From Actinomycetaceae bacterium (GTDB lineage Bacteria; Actinomycetota; Actinomycetes; Actinomycetales; Actinomycetaceae), in the NCBI GenBank assembly GCA_030528145.1, contig JAUMZK010000001.1, positions 363,780 through 427,779 of the forward strand: DNA of 64,000 nt, given 5' to 3'. Numbering within the stretch: position 1 is the first letter of the stretch; each line of letters begins with the position of its first letter. The position numbers were made by a program, and so were the translations under genes. Shown here piece by piece: positions 1 to 8,804 of the stretch. Below the pieces are notes generated by a model, which did no database searches, was not told the DNA's origin, and saw only the letters and a list, made by a program, of their open reading frames with translations.

Positions 1-105
1 GCCCGGGGGGGGGGGGGGGGTGGTCTCTTGCGGGGGTGGGGGGGGGGGATTGTTTTTTTTTGGGGGGGGGGGGGGGGGGGGGGGGCCCCCCCCCACCGCC
101 CGCTT
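1..105. repeat. G-rich low-complexity end
   Basis: This stretch is dominated by long G runs (about 16, 11 and 24 bases) followed by a run of nine C. No credible gene is present; reading frames through it give only poly-glycine or poly-proline. It lies directly downstream of recA, where recX often sits in Actinobacteria. It could be a genuine homopolymer region or an assembly or contig-end artefact; the sequence cannot decide. Confidence 0.7.
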
Positions 106-129
106 ATCTTCGTTCAACACAAGCGCCCA

Positions 130-1197
130 CTAAGAACCTTTTTTCGTTTTCTTCGCCGCAGGTTTTCCGTCAGGAGCAGGCGCGAGCGCAGCATCACCCT
201 CGGAATCGTCCTCAACTATGCCCGCTGCACGCAAAATCTTCGCCTCAATTTCGTTCGCCAAATCTGGATTGTCTTTTAGGAAGCTGCGTACGTTTTCACG
301 CCCTTGCCCCAGTTGATCCGAACCATAGGTGAACCATGAACCTGATTTGCGAATGATCCCAGTTTGCACGCCCATGTCAATTAGTGAGCCTTCGCGGGAA
401 ATGCCTTGCCCGTACATAATGTCGAATTCTGCTTGCTTGAACGGCGGCGCCATCTTGTTTTTTACAACTTTCACCCGACACCTGTTACCCACCGGATTAC
501 CGGCTTCTTTCATTGTTTCAATACGCCGAATGTCCATGCGAACAGAAGCGTAGAATTTCAGGGCTTTACCACCAGTAGTAGTTTCGGGCGAGCCAAAAAA
601 GACCCCAATTTTTTCACGCAACTGGTTGATAAAGATGGCGGTTGTTCCGGTTGCCGACAAAGCGCCAGTCATTTTTCGCAACGCCTGACTCATGAGACGC
701 GCCTGCAAACCAACGTGCGAATCCCCCATTTCCCCCTCAATTTCCGCCTTTGGAACAAGTGCGGCAACCGAGTCGATAACAATAATGTCTACGCCCCCAG
801 AGCGAATTAGCATATCCGCAATCTCTAAAGCTTGTTCACCAGTATCCGGCTGGGCAACCAACAACTGGTCGGTATCTACCCCGAGCTTTTTCGCATATTC
901 GGGGTCTAATGCGTGTTCTGCATCAATAAATGCCGCATTACCACCCGCCTTTTGTGCCGAAGCGACCGCATGCAAAGCAACCGTGGTTTTCCCCGATGAC
1001 TCAGGACCGTAAATTTCAATAACGCGCCCGCGTGGCAACCCCCCCACGCCCAACGCCACATCTAATGCCAGTGACCCAGTTGGTATCACAGATACTGCGC
1101 GGTGGGCTTGTTCCCCCAACCGCATAATAGAACCCTTGCCAAACTGCTTATCGATTTGCGCAAGTGCCAAGTCCAGTGCTTTTTCGCGATCTTGCAT
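130..1197 (-). CDS. recA: Recombinase RecA
   Basis: RecA forms ATP-dependent filaments on single-stranded DNA, catalyses homologous strand exchange and triggers LexA self-cleavage in the SOS response. The 355-residue product has the usual length. Walker A GPESSGKT is at residues 64-71, Walker B (VIDS) near 140, the L2 loop with [16 protein letters not shown] near 205, and a lysine-rich C-terminal tail. The ATG at 1197 follows an AGAAGGTGA ribosome binding site. A LexA-type palindrome lies about 155 bp upstream. No recX is visible downstream because the window begins there in G-rich sequence. Confidence 0.98.
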   Translation of the reverse strand: MQDREKALDLALAQIDKQFGKGSIMRLGEQAHRAVSVIPTGSLALDVALGVGGLPRGRVIEIYGPESSGKTTVALHAVASAQKAGGNAAFIDAEHALDPEYAKKLGVDTDQLLVAQPDTGEQALEIADMLIRSGGVDIIVIDSVAALVPKAEIEGEMGDSHVGLQARLMSQALRKMTGALSATGTTAIFINQLREKIGVFFGSPETTTGGKALKFYASVRMDIRRIETMKEAGNPVGNRCRVKVVKNKMAPPFKQAEFDIMYGQGISREGSLIDMGVQTGIIRKSGSWFTYGSDQLGQGRENVRSFLKDNPDLANEIEAKILRAAGIVEDDSEGDAALAPAPDGKPAAKKTKKGS

Positions 1198-1351
1198 GAG
1201 TCACCTTCTAGATAGTTCCTACAGGGCTGGTCTGTACCTACCTCCCTCTCCGGGAGCTAGAAGTGAGCCTATGCCTGACCACCGACATATAGCGGACCAC
1301 TGTATTCCCCTGTGGAAAAGTGGCGCGCCCCCACTAACAAAAACCTTACAC

Positions 1352-1365
1352 CGAACACGTGTTCG
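1352..1365. promoter_or_regulatory. LexA (SOS) box upstream of recA
   Basis: CGAACACGTGTTCG is a perfect 14-bp palindrome with the GAAC-N4-GTTC core of actinobacterial LexA boxes. It lies between the DUF3046 gene and recA, on the promoter side of recA. From the known SOS system, LexA would repress recA here until DNA damage. Confidence 0.85.
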
Positions 1366-1372
1366 ATACTAG

Positions 1373-1603
1373 TTAGTTAGTGACGGCGCGTTTCTTCGCG
1401 AAGCGGTGAAACCACTTCATTTCGGGGTCAATCCCGGTTTGTTCAACCAGGGCTTCCCATATTTTTTGCGGGTCCTCCCCTTGCTCCAATAGTTGCGTTG
1501 CCGACTGGTACCAAGGCGATAAAGCGAGGTCGGCAACTAAGGACCTACCATAAGTGGAACCATAGACCTGGTCTACGTTGTCCCAAAATTCCGAACGTCG
1601 CAT
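1373..1603 (-). CDS. DUF3046 family protein
   Basis: This 76-residue protein matches the small actinobacterial DUF3046 family, typically found next to recA. It has the N-terminal [15 protein letters not shown] and the C-terminal PEMKWFHRFAKK motifs. Function is unknown. Its ATG shares one base with the TAA of the upstream clgR-like gene (TAATG), so the two are probably translationally coupled. No signal peptide or membrane segment is seen. The family call rests on recognition of sequence and on position. Confidence 0.8.
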   Translation of the reverse strand: MRRSEFWDNVDQVYGSTYGRSLVADLALSPWYQSATQLLEQGEDPQKIWEALVEQTGIDPEMKWFHRFAKKRAVTN

Positions 1604-1938
1604 TAGGCACTAAGTGACAGTGATTCCGCCCGGCGCAAACCCACTACGCCTTCTGCCAACGCAAACCTGTCCGCAACTTCGTGTAATAGCGTGGACATTG
1701 GCAAATCCAATGCGGCACAAATAGCCAAAAGCAGTTCAGAAGACGCTTCTTTTTGTCCGCGTTCGACCTCGGAAAGATACCCCAAAGACACCTGGGCTTG
1801 CGCGGAAACTTCACGCAAAGTCCGCCCTTGAGACTGGCGGATCATGCGCAGCACGTCACCAATTTCGTGGCGCAACAGCGGCGGTGGCGCCTGCCGAGTA
1901 TGCGCCGGTTTATTCACATTCGTCTTCAAAGTCTTCAC
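1603..1938 (-). CDS. clgR: XRE-family regulator, ClgR-like
   Basis: A 111-residue protein with a single Cro/C1-type helix-turn-helix at about residues 24-80, including [21 protein letters not shown]. In other Actinobacteria, ClgR sits between pgsA and recA and activates clp protease genes and stress functions. Size, domain and position all fit here. GTG is the start used. The DUF3046 gene follows with a one-base overlap. The C-terminus is hydrophobic and small (SLSLSA), compatible with turnover by Clp, but that is inference. Confidence 0.8.
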   Translation of the reverse strand: MKTLKTNVNKPAHTRQAPPPLLRHEIGDVLRMIRQSQGRTLREVSAQAQVSLGYLSEVERGQKEASSELLLAICAALDLPMSTLLHEVADRFALAEGVVGLRRAESLSLSA

Positions 1939-2066
1939 GTATATGTCAACACCTTAAATGTTGTTTTCATTCCCCCAACCGCAAAATTGCGGGTGATCTT
2001 TGCAACCACCCCATTATTGCAGAGGATTCTGAGCTTTCACTGACTACAGTCTATCGCGAAACAATT

Positions 2067-2834
2067 TTAATTTTTACGGGCTTTTTGCACTTCCACTCTG
2101 CTTTGAAACCGGGACGCCGCGTCAACTGTCTGGTCAGGAGCCGAAGGTGAGGTGGGTATGGATTTTGGGGCATGGGTTGGCGAGGACGGTGAAGAACGCG
2201 GCATTTGCCGTTGCGACCCTTCTACCGCTGTCGGAACAGTGGGCGCTGCCGCCGCGTCCTCATGAACATTTTGGGCGTCCAAAAAGTAAATAAAGCCAGA
2301 CAATCCCGTTGCCACAAAAGCGACTACTATCATCACCAAGGTCACCCAAACCATGACGTCCTCGGCGCTTCCGGAAAAAAACGGGGAAATCAGAATGATG
2401 AAAATTAGCAGTAGCTGGCTGACAGTTTTCGCCTTTCCCCACATATTCGCGGGGATAACCAGCCCCTGTTTGGCTTTGCTACTGCGCAGCCACGTAACTG
2501 CTGCCTCGCGAATAATTACTATGAGGACGAACCACCAGTAATACTTGGCAGGCAGGTCACCGGTTATCATAAAAACCAAAAAAGCACCTATGACCAGTGC
2601 TTTATCTGCGATGGGGTCGGCTAACTTGCCAAAGTCGGTTACTTGCCCCCACCGGCGTGCCAGCCGCCCATCTAAATGGTCAGTTGCGGCCGCCACACAA
2701 AACACCACTGTCGCCGCGATTCTGGCGGCGGCAGTAGACCAAAACATCAACGCAATAAAAACGGGTACCAACCCGATGCGCACTATTGTCAAGATGTTGG
2801 GGGTATTCCAAATAACCTTATGATGTTTGCTCAT
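2067..2834 (-). CDS. pgsA: CDP-alcohol phosphatidyltransferase (PgsA type)
   Basis: This integral membrane enzyme transfers a phosphatidyl group from CDP-diacylglycerol, most likely to glycerol-3-phosphate, in anionic phospholipid synthesis. The family signature is complete: D52, D55-G56, A59-R60, G69, D73, D77 in the 255-residue form. Several hydrophobic segments follow. The chosen ATG at 2834 has GGAAGGTG at ideal distance and lies two bases after the ftsK stop; a longer reading from 2858 would overlap ftsK and lacks such a site. The last 55 or so residues are Pro/Ser/Ala-rich and probably disordered, which is unusual for the family. Confidence 0.88.
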   Translation of the reverse strand: MSKHHKVIWNTPNILTIVRIGLVPVFIALMFWSTAAARIAATVVFCVAAATDHLDGRLARRWGQVTDFGKLADPIADKALVIGAFLVFMITGDLPAKYYWWFVLIVIIREAAVTWLRSSKAKQGLVIPANMWGKAKTVSQLLLIFIILISPFFSGSAEDVMVWVTLVMIVVAFVATGLSGFIYFLDAQNVHEDAAAAPTVPTAVEGSQRQMPRSSPSSPTHAPKSIPTSPSAPDQTVDAASRFQSRVEVQKARKN

Positions 2835-2836
2835 GT

Positions 2837-5290
2837 TCACCTTCCGGTGAGCTCCCATGCGTCCTCACCTGTCTCTTCTAAGCCTACCGCGTTAGCTGGG
2901 GACTCACCGCGAATAAGCGCCAAAGCGCCGACAATATCGTCTGGTCCTACCAGCACTTCGCGTGCCTTCGATCCCTGGGAAGGACCCACAATATGGCGTG
3001 ATTCCAACAAATCCATGAGCCTACCAGCGCGCGCAAAGCCCACCCGTAATTTCCTTTGCAACATTGAGGTACTGCCCAGCTGAGTGGAAACAACCAACTC
3101 GGCGGCCTGTATTAACGCATCCATGTCGTCGCCAATATCGTCATCGATAACTCGATGGTTAGCGCCTTCTGGGATTACGTCCTCGCGATATTCCGCATCG
3201 CGTTGCGCCTTCACATGGTCAACGACGCGGTGAATTTCGCTTTCTTCCACCCAGGCGCCCTGCACGCGCATTGGTTTGGAGGCGCCCATCGGCAGATAGA
3301 GGGCGTCACCTTGGCCAATAAGTTTTTCGGCACCGCTTTGGTCCAAAATAACCCGCGAGTCTGCCAAAGACGATGTGGCAAAGGCCAGGCGTGAGGGAAT
3401 ATTAGATTTAATCAAGCCAGTAACCACGTCCACGGACGGGCGCTGCGTAGCTAACACTAAGTGGATCCCCGCCGCCCTCGCCAATTGCGTAATGCGTTGA
3501 ATGGATGCTTCCACGTCGCGGGGAGCGACCATCATGAGATCGGCTAGTTCGTCTACTACCACCAACAGGTAGGGGTAGGGTTCTAAAACGCGTTTGGAAT
3601 CTGGGGGCAGTTCCACTTTGCCCTGACGGATTGCCGCGTTGAAGTCATCTATGTGCTTGAACCCAAAATGGGACAAGTCATCGTAGCGTTGATCCATTTC
3701 TTTTACTACCCACTCCAAAGCCTCTGCGGCTTTCTTGGGGTTGGTAATAATCGGCGTGATAAGGTGCGGAATACCCTCGTAAATGGTCAATTCCACCCGT
3801 TTGGGGTCGACCAGAATCATGCGTACTTCGGCGGGGGTCGCCCTCATCATAATGGACGTAATCATAGAGTTTACGAAACTGGACTTACCCGAACCGGTTG
3901 CGCCCGCCACCAATAAGTGTGGGGTTTTTACCAGGTTGGTAACCACAAAACCGCCCTCAACGTCCTTACCTAACCCCACAATCATTGGGTGGTTGCTGCT
4001 TTGCGCCTTATCTGAACGCAGCACGTCCCCGAGGACGACAGTTTCGCGGTCAGTATTTGGTATTTCAATACCGATGGCAGATTTGCCGGGGATGGGACTC
4101 AAAATACGCACATCCGCCGAAGCCACCGCGTAGGCAATGTTCTTTTCTAAGGTGGTAATTTTATCCACCTTTACCCCCGCCCCCAGCGTCACTTCGTAGC
4201 GGGTTACGGTTGGACCGCGCGAAAAGCCGGTCACGTGCGCGTCTACATTAAATTCGTTGAATACCCCTTGTAAAGCCGCCACTACCGCGTCGTTAGCTGC
4301 TGAACGCGACTTTTGGGGCGCGCCGTGAACCAACAATTCCTGCGACGGCAATTCATAGTCAACCACGGTTGCTACTGGTTCGTAGGTTTCTTCCAGTCCT
4401 TCGTCTAAAATGTCTTCGGCAGTTACTTCCGAGGACGCCACCACCGGGGATTCACTGGGCGGCTCCGCCGGGGAAACTACCCTGTTTCCCCCGGTTACTG
4501 CGGTTCCTTTCGACGGGGTGGAAACGAAAGTGGCGCCCTCGGGAAGGACCTCCGTACGCGGGTCTGTGGCGGGTAAAAACTCGGTTTTGCTGTCGTCTAC
4601 AAGGGCAGCCAGTGCCGGTGGGGTGTGCATCAGCGGGGTGCGGAAAGCTTCATCCCCGTCAAAACCACCGGGCAGCTGATCTTTAGGAAGCACCGTCGTT
4701 TTTTTGGCTTTCTTGTGGCGCTGCCAACGCGAAGGTGGTGCGGCTTTCTTTGTGGCGGATCCGCGAGCGCGTTCAAGCCATGTCCGTACCGCATCGATTA
4801 CGGTTACGATGGGCGTGTTGGTAATGACCAGTATGGAATAAATAAATAGGAGGCTCAATAAAATAGCCCCACCGGGTGCGGTGAACAAGACCCCTAGGGG
4901 GTGACCAAAAAACCATCCTAATATGCCACCCGCCCTCTCGATACCGTCGATGCCGCCGTAAAAGTTGGGCATTTTCGAGCCGATATGTACTAGTCCGCAG
5001 GCGCTGGCGACCGCCCCGCACGTGCCGGCAATAACGTTTAGGTTCGTTGCTAATGGGGATTTGTTGCGGAAAATGCCGAGCGCTACCCAGATGGCAAGAA
5101 AGGGGAGGACTATTGAAAACATGCCGACAGACCCGGCAGCAAGGTGGTGGATGGCTTGACCGGCCAGTCCCCCCATTCCGAACCATTCGCGCAACGCAAT
5201 TACGGCGGCAAGACCTAGCACGGCGAAGGCGATGCCGTCGCGGCGCATAGTTGAATTAGGTGCGGGAGGCTGTTGTTTTTTTCTAGTCAT
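2837..5290 (-). CDS. ftsK: DNA translocase FtsK/SpoIIIE
   Basis: FtsK is a septum-bound ATP-driven DNA pump that clears and orients chromosome termini during division. The 817-residue product has four hydrophobic segments in residues 20-165, a disordered linker at about 180-330, the alpha/beta motor with Walker A GATGSGKS at 463-470, and a C-terminal winged-helix gamma domain (RKLRVGFARAGRLMDLLE) that in known proteins reads polar DNA motifs. It sits upstream of pgsA, as in mycobacteria. The gamma domain is relevant to the over-represented octamer described in the findings. Confidence 0.97.
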   Translation of the reverse strand: MTRKKQQPPAPNSTMRRDGIAFAVLGLAAVIALREWFGMGGLAGQAIHHLAAGSVGMFSIVLPFLAIWVALGIFRNKSPLATNLNVIAGTCGAVASACGLVHIGSKMPNFYGGIDGIERAGGILGWFFGHPLGVLFTAPGGAILLSLLFIYSILVITNTPIVTVIDAVRTWLERARGSATKKAAPPSRWQRHKKAKKTTVLPKDQLPGGFDGDEAFRTPLMHTPPALAALVDDSKTEFLPATDPRTEVLPEGATFVSTPSKGTAVTGGNRVVSPAEPPSESPVVASSEVTAEDILDEGLEETYEPVATVVDYELPSQELLVHGAPQKSRSAANDAVVAALQGVFNEFNVDAHVTGFSRGPTVTRYEVTLGAGVKVDKITTLEKNIAYAVASADVRILSPIPGKSAIGIEIPNTDRETVVLGDVLRSDKAQSSNHPMIVGLGKDVEGGFVVTNLVKTPHLLVAGATGSGKSSFVNSMITSIMMRATPAEVRMILVDPKRVELTIYEGIPHLITPIITNPKKAAEALEWVVKEMDQRYDDLSHFGFKHIDDFNAAIRQGKVELPPDSKRVLEPYPYLLVVVDELADLMMVAPRDVEASIQRITQLARAAGIHLVLATQRPSVDVVTGLIKSNIPSRLAFATSSLADSRVILDQSGAEKLIGQGDALYLPMGASKPMRVQGAWVEESEIHRVVDHVKAQRDAEYREDVIPEGANHRVIDDDIGDDMDALIQAAELVVSTQLGSTSMLQRKLRVGFARAGRLMDLLESRHIVGPSQGSKAREVLVGPDDIVGALALIRGESPANAVGLEETGEDAWELTGR

Positions 5291-5359
5291 AGCAGTTCTA
5301 GGCTACCGTAGTGCGCGGTCGCATGGCACTGCCGCGCCTGAGGCAGTACCAATTATGAC

Positions 5360-6301
5360 TTACCGTCCTTCTGCAAGAATTTTGCGGTCTACTTCGCCAC
5401 GGTTGGGCAAGTTCATAGAGCCGCGCCGCGAAACCATAAGTGCGCCTGCAGCATTTGCTCTGGTGAGTGACTCAACTACCGAATAGCCTTGAATCAGTGA
5501 CGCAATCATGACGCCGGTATGGGCGTCCCCTACCGCTGAAGTATCTACTGGACTGGATTGGAATCCGGGGATCAGAATTGGGTCTGAGGCTGGACCGATA
5601 TTTACGGTACAGCCGTGTTCTGAGTTGCGGCGTACCACCAGGGAGTCGGCAGGGAGCAGTTGCGTCAGGCTTTCGGTCAAGGACTCCCCACCCAAGACTT
5701 CGCGCAATTGGTTGGTTTCCCGCCGGTTCATAGTTAGTACGTTTACGCGCGACCATATTTGTGCCAGCCATTGCGGGTTGACGTCTGAAATTTGTGGACC
5801 GATTGCCAGTACTACCCGCACTGTTTCCGGTACGGTTGCCAACCATTGCACGAGGGCGGTGCGATAGTTATATGTGCCCAGGTCAGAGGCGGTGACGTAG
5901 ATGAAGTCGGTGGGACGTAGTTGGATGCGTTTAAGCGTTGCAAATTCAAGTTCTGCTTCCACGCCAGGTACCACAATGGAGGTGATAGAGCCGTCGGCTT
6001 CTAACAACACCATTTTCATACCAACATCCCCCACGATCTCGGAGCTGATGCCGGTAATGCCTTCGCGTGAGAGTTCGTATGAAATAACCGCCGAATTGGG
6101 TCCCGTCCCCAGGCAGGAGGCAGCGATTACTTCCACACCGGCACGCCGGGCCGCAACCATCACTGGGTATGCGCCACCTACCGCCACCTTCGAGGACGTG
6201 GCTTGCACTTCCGCCCCTCGGTCCGGTAGGTGCGGAATTGCCATTGGCAAAACCAAGGTCATGGACGCGGTGGCCACCAGCCTGCCGCTGCGATCCGTCA
6301 T
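5360..6301 (-). CDS. PfkB-family sugar kinase, atypical
   Basis: A 313-residue ribokinase-fold protein following rnj by 19 bp with AGAAGGA as ribosome binding site. The family's C-terminal signature is DTxGAGDxF; here it is DTSAVGDAHTG, so the two residues before the catalytic GD are Ala-Val instead of Gly-Ala. The N-terminal GG motif is also altered (VGGAYPVMVAARRAG). The catalytic Asp is kept. Substrate cannot be assigned; adenosine, ribose or another sugar are possible. It is carried between rnj and ftsK, probably co-transcribed with rnj. Confidence 0.75.
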   Translation of the reverse strand: MTDRSGRLVATASMTLVLPMAIPHLPDRGAEVQATSSKVAVGGAYPVMVAARRAGVEVIAASCLGTGPNSAVISYELSREGITGISSEIVGDVGMKMVLLEADGSITSIVVPGVEAELEFATLKRIQLRPTDFIYVTASDLGTYNYRTALVQWLATVPETVRVVLAIGPQISDVNPQWLAQIWSRVNVLTMNRRETNQLREVLGGESLTESLTQLLPADSLVVRRNSEHGCTVNIGPASDPILIPGFQSSPVDTSAVGDAHTGVMIASLIQGYSVVESLTRANAAGALMVSRRGSMNLPNRGEVDRKILAEGR

Positions 6302-6320
6302 GTTAGTGTCCTTCTGCTTC

Positions 6321-8012
6321 TTAGCCTTCTATTACTACCGGGACTATCATGGGGCGGCGGCGCAGACGCCGCGAAATCCACCTGCCGATAACGCGCCGCA
6401 TAGCTTGCTGCAGGGTGTAAGCGTCCACTCCCCCAAGTGCAACCGCGTCTGCTAGCGCGTCCGCCACTTCTGGGAGCACTTCACGAAATACCGCATCGTC
6501 CTCGGCCATACCGCGCGCCGTAATGTGGGGACCGGCCAGAACCTGTCCGTTATCGAGGTCGACCACTGCGAACACGGTAACAAAACCTTCTTCGCCCAAA
6601 ATTATGCGGTCTTTTAGTTCGTCCTCGGAAATTTCCCCAATGGAACGCCCGTCCACATACACATATTCGCATGGCACTTCACCCACCACTTTGGCACGAC
6701 CATCTACCAGGTCTACTACCACACCACTTTCAGCAAGCGCAATATTGTTGGGACTGACCCCAGTTTGTACTGCCAGGCGACCATTTGCCACCAAATGCCG
6801 GATTTCCCCGTGAACCGGCATCACATTTTTGGGGCGGACAATGTTGTAACAATACAACAACTCCCCGGCACTGGCGTGACCAGACACGTGGACTTTCGCA
6901 TTGCCCTTGTGAACCACTTTCGTACCAAGTCGCATGAGCGAATTAATCACCCGGTAAACCGAATTCTCGTTGCCCGGAATCAGCGAGGACGCCAAAATAA
7001 CCGTGTCCTCCGGACCGACCTCAATAAACCGGTGATTACCGCCCGCAATACGCGCCAAAGCCGCCATCGGTTCGCCCTGTGAACCCGTCGCCATATAAAC
7101 CCGGCGGTGCGGCGGAACCCGGTCAATATCACGGGACGTAACCAGGACGCCCTCAGGAGCGCACAAATACCCCTTTTCAATAGCGATGTTCATATTGCGT
7201 TCCATCGAACGCCCAATAAACGCCACCTGGCGACCGTGCGCCGCTGCCGCATCCAAAACCTGCTGGACCCGGTGGACGTGAGACGCAAAAGAGGCCACAA
7301 TAATTTGCCCCCGCGCCTTCGCAAACACGGCATCCAAAACGGGACCAATTTCGCGCTCTGCAGTGACAAAACCGGGCACTTCGGCGTTCGTGGAATCGAC
7401 CAGGAACAAGTCCACGCCCTCTTCACCCATCCGCGCAAACGCCCGCAAATCCGTAATACGCCCGTCCAAAGGCAACTGGTCCATTTTGAAATCGCCCGTA
7501 ATTAGCGCCGTGCCCGCCTGCGTGCGAATCATCGCCGCCAAAGCATCTGGAATGGAATGGTTTACCGCAATATACTCGACCTCGAAAGGATCAGCCTTAG
7601 TGACCTCGCCCTCCCGAACCATATTCAACTGGTAGTTTTCAATGCGGTGCTCGCCCAACTTGGGCTCCAAAAAAGCCAGTGTCAGTTCACTACCATAAAT
7701 CGGAATATCCGGGCGCAAACGCAACAGGTACGGAACTGCCCCAATATGGTCCTCGTGACCGTGCGTGAGCACCAGACCCACCACGTCATCCATCCGGTCC
7801 TCGATAGGGGAAAAATCCGGCAAAATCAGGTCGACACCCGGCTGCGTTTCTTCGGGGAACAGCACGCCACAATCGACAATCAGCAATTTTCCGGCAGTTT
7901 CAAAAACGGTCATGTTGCGTCCGACCTCGCCAAGCCCCCCCAAAGGGGTTACACGCAAAGCGTTCTTCGGTAACTTCGGCGGACGCGGCAAATTGGGATA
8001 AAGCGGATTCAC
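6321..8012 (-). CDS. rnj: Ribonuclease J
   Basis: RNase J is a zinc-dependent 5'-exo and endoribonuclease for mRNA turnover and rRNA maturation. The 563-residue protein contains the metallo-beta-lactamase HGHEDHIG motif (about residues 84-91), beta-CASP motifs (TGSQGEP; HVSGHAS) and the C-terminal RNase J domain. The start is GTG at 8012; no strong ribosome binding site is evident. A mycobacterial-type gene order usually has dapA beside it; here a GNAT gene is upstream and a PfkB kinase downstream. Confidence 0.96.
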   Translation of the reverse strand: MNPLYPNLPRPPKLPKNALRVTPLGGLGEVGRNMTVFETAGKLLIVDCGVLFPEETQPGVDLILPDFSPIEDRMDDVVGLVLTHGHEDHIGAVPYLLRLRPDIPIYGSELTLAFLEPKLGEHRIENYQLNMVREGEVTKADPFEVEYIAVNHSIPDALAAMIRTQAGTALITGDFKMDQLPLDGRITDLRAFARMGEEGVDLFLVDSTNAEVPGFVTAEREIGPVLDAVFAKARGQIIVASFASHVHRVQQVLDAAAAHGRQVAFIGRSMERNMNIAIEKGYLCAPEGVLVTSRDIDRVPPHRRVYMATGSQGEPMAALARIAGGNHRFIEVGPEDTVILASSLIPGNENSVYRVINSLMRLGTKVVHKGNAKVHVSGHASAGELLYCYNIVRPKNVMPVHGEIRHLVANGRLAVQTGVSPNNIALAESGVVVDLVDGRAKVVGEVPCEYVYVDGRSIGEISEDELKDRIILGEEGFVTVFAVVDLDNGQVLAGPHITARGMAEDDAVFREVLPEVADALADAVALGGVDAYTLQQAMRRVIGRWISRRLRRRPMIVPVVIEG

Positions 8013-8028
8013 GGTTCTAATTGTTTCA

Positions 8029-8802
8029 CTAACTATTTTGATTTATACGACTTAGAGGAACTTGGGTACCATTTTCGACCTTTTCTGCCCGCTCTGAACT
8101 GCCAGGATCGTTGGCATCGCCAACGTTCTTCGCATTTTCTGCACACGTGCCAAAATGCGGGGACGGTTGCTGACGATAATCCGACCCCTTTGACGCAACA
8201 ATTTCGCCCTGCCCAGTGTCCTCGCCCTGGTCCTGGTCAGAGCCGCGCAAATCGGTGTACCACAAATGCTGAGTGAGGGTTTGCCCACCCACGTCCAAAC
8301 CGCGACGCACCCCCGCAGGAGCAAACCCCGCCTCCTGGTAAAAACGAACCTTGGCGCTATCAGCAGGATTCAACCAAAGTTGCACGCGCCCCACCCCGGT
8401 TCGCCCCAAAATATCAGTAGCAGCCATCAACAGGCGCGAACCATGCCCGTTGCCGAGCCGCCCTGGATCCACCTCCAAAGAAAAAATTTGCGCATCAGCG
8501 GGTCGCTCCATAATAGGCAAAGGCGCACCCATAGCCTTCGCACCCACCTCTTCGGCCGGTGCCACCGCACAAAACCCCACAATTTCGGCATCATCCGTGG
8601 CAACCAGCACATGCTTGCGGCCATCCGTATCCGCGAGAGCAATTTCCCACCCCGGCACAAACGCCGCAGGGACAATCCGCTGCAAAAACACCGGCGCCGC
8701 ATTAGGCAAAGTCATTGCCAATTCTTGCCTCATATTTCGCGCCTGAATACCAGATATTACCGCAATATCGGCAGCGTTCGCGGGACGCACAGAAACCACC
8801 AT
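8029..8802 (-). CDS. GNAT-family N-acetyltransferase
   Basis: A 257-residue protein whose first 180 residues form a GNAT acetyl-CoA-binding domain: IFSLEVDPGRLGNGHGSRLL matches motif A (R/Q-x-x-G-x-G/A) and FYQEAGFAPAG matches the C-terminal GNAT motif. The last 60-70 residues are polar, low in hydrophobics and probably disordered. ATG at 8802 lies two bases after the M16 peptidase stop, with AAAGGAA inside the end of that gene; a longer reading would overlap the peptidase. Acetylated substrate unknown. Confidence 0.85.
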   Translation of the reverse strand: MVVSVRPANAADIAVISGIQARNMRQELAMTLPNAAPVFLQRIVPAAFVPGWEIALADTDGRKHVLVATDDAEIVGFCAVAPAEEVGAKAMGAPLPIMERPADAQIFSLEVDPGRLGNGHGSRLLMAATDILGRTGVGRVQLWLNPADSAKVRFYQEAGFAPAGVRRGLDVGGQTLTQHLWYTDLRGSDQDQGEDTGQGEIVASKGSDYRQQPSPHFGTCAENAKNVGDANDPGSSERAEKVENGTQVPLSRINQNS

Positions 8803-8804
8803 GC

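Noticed and set aside
28..332. Plus-strand frames through the G-rich end
   Set aside because: They are poly-glycine/proline translations of homopolymers and antisense to recA.
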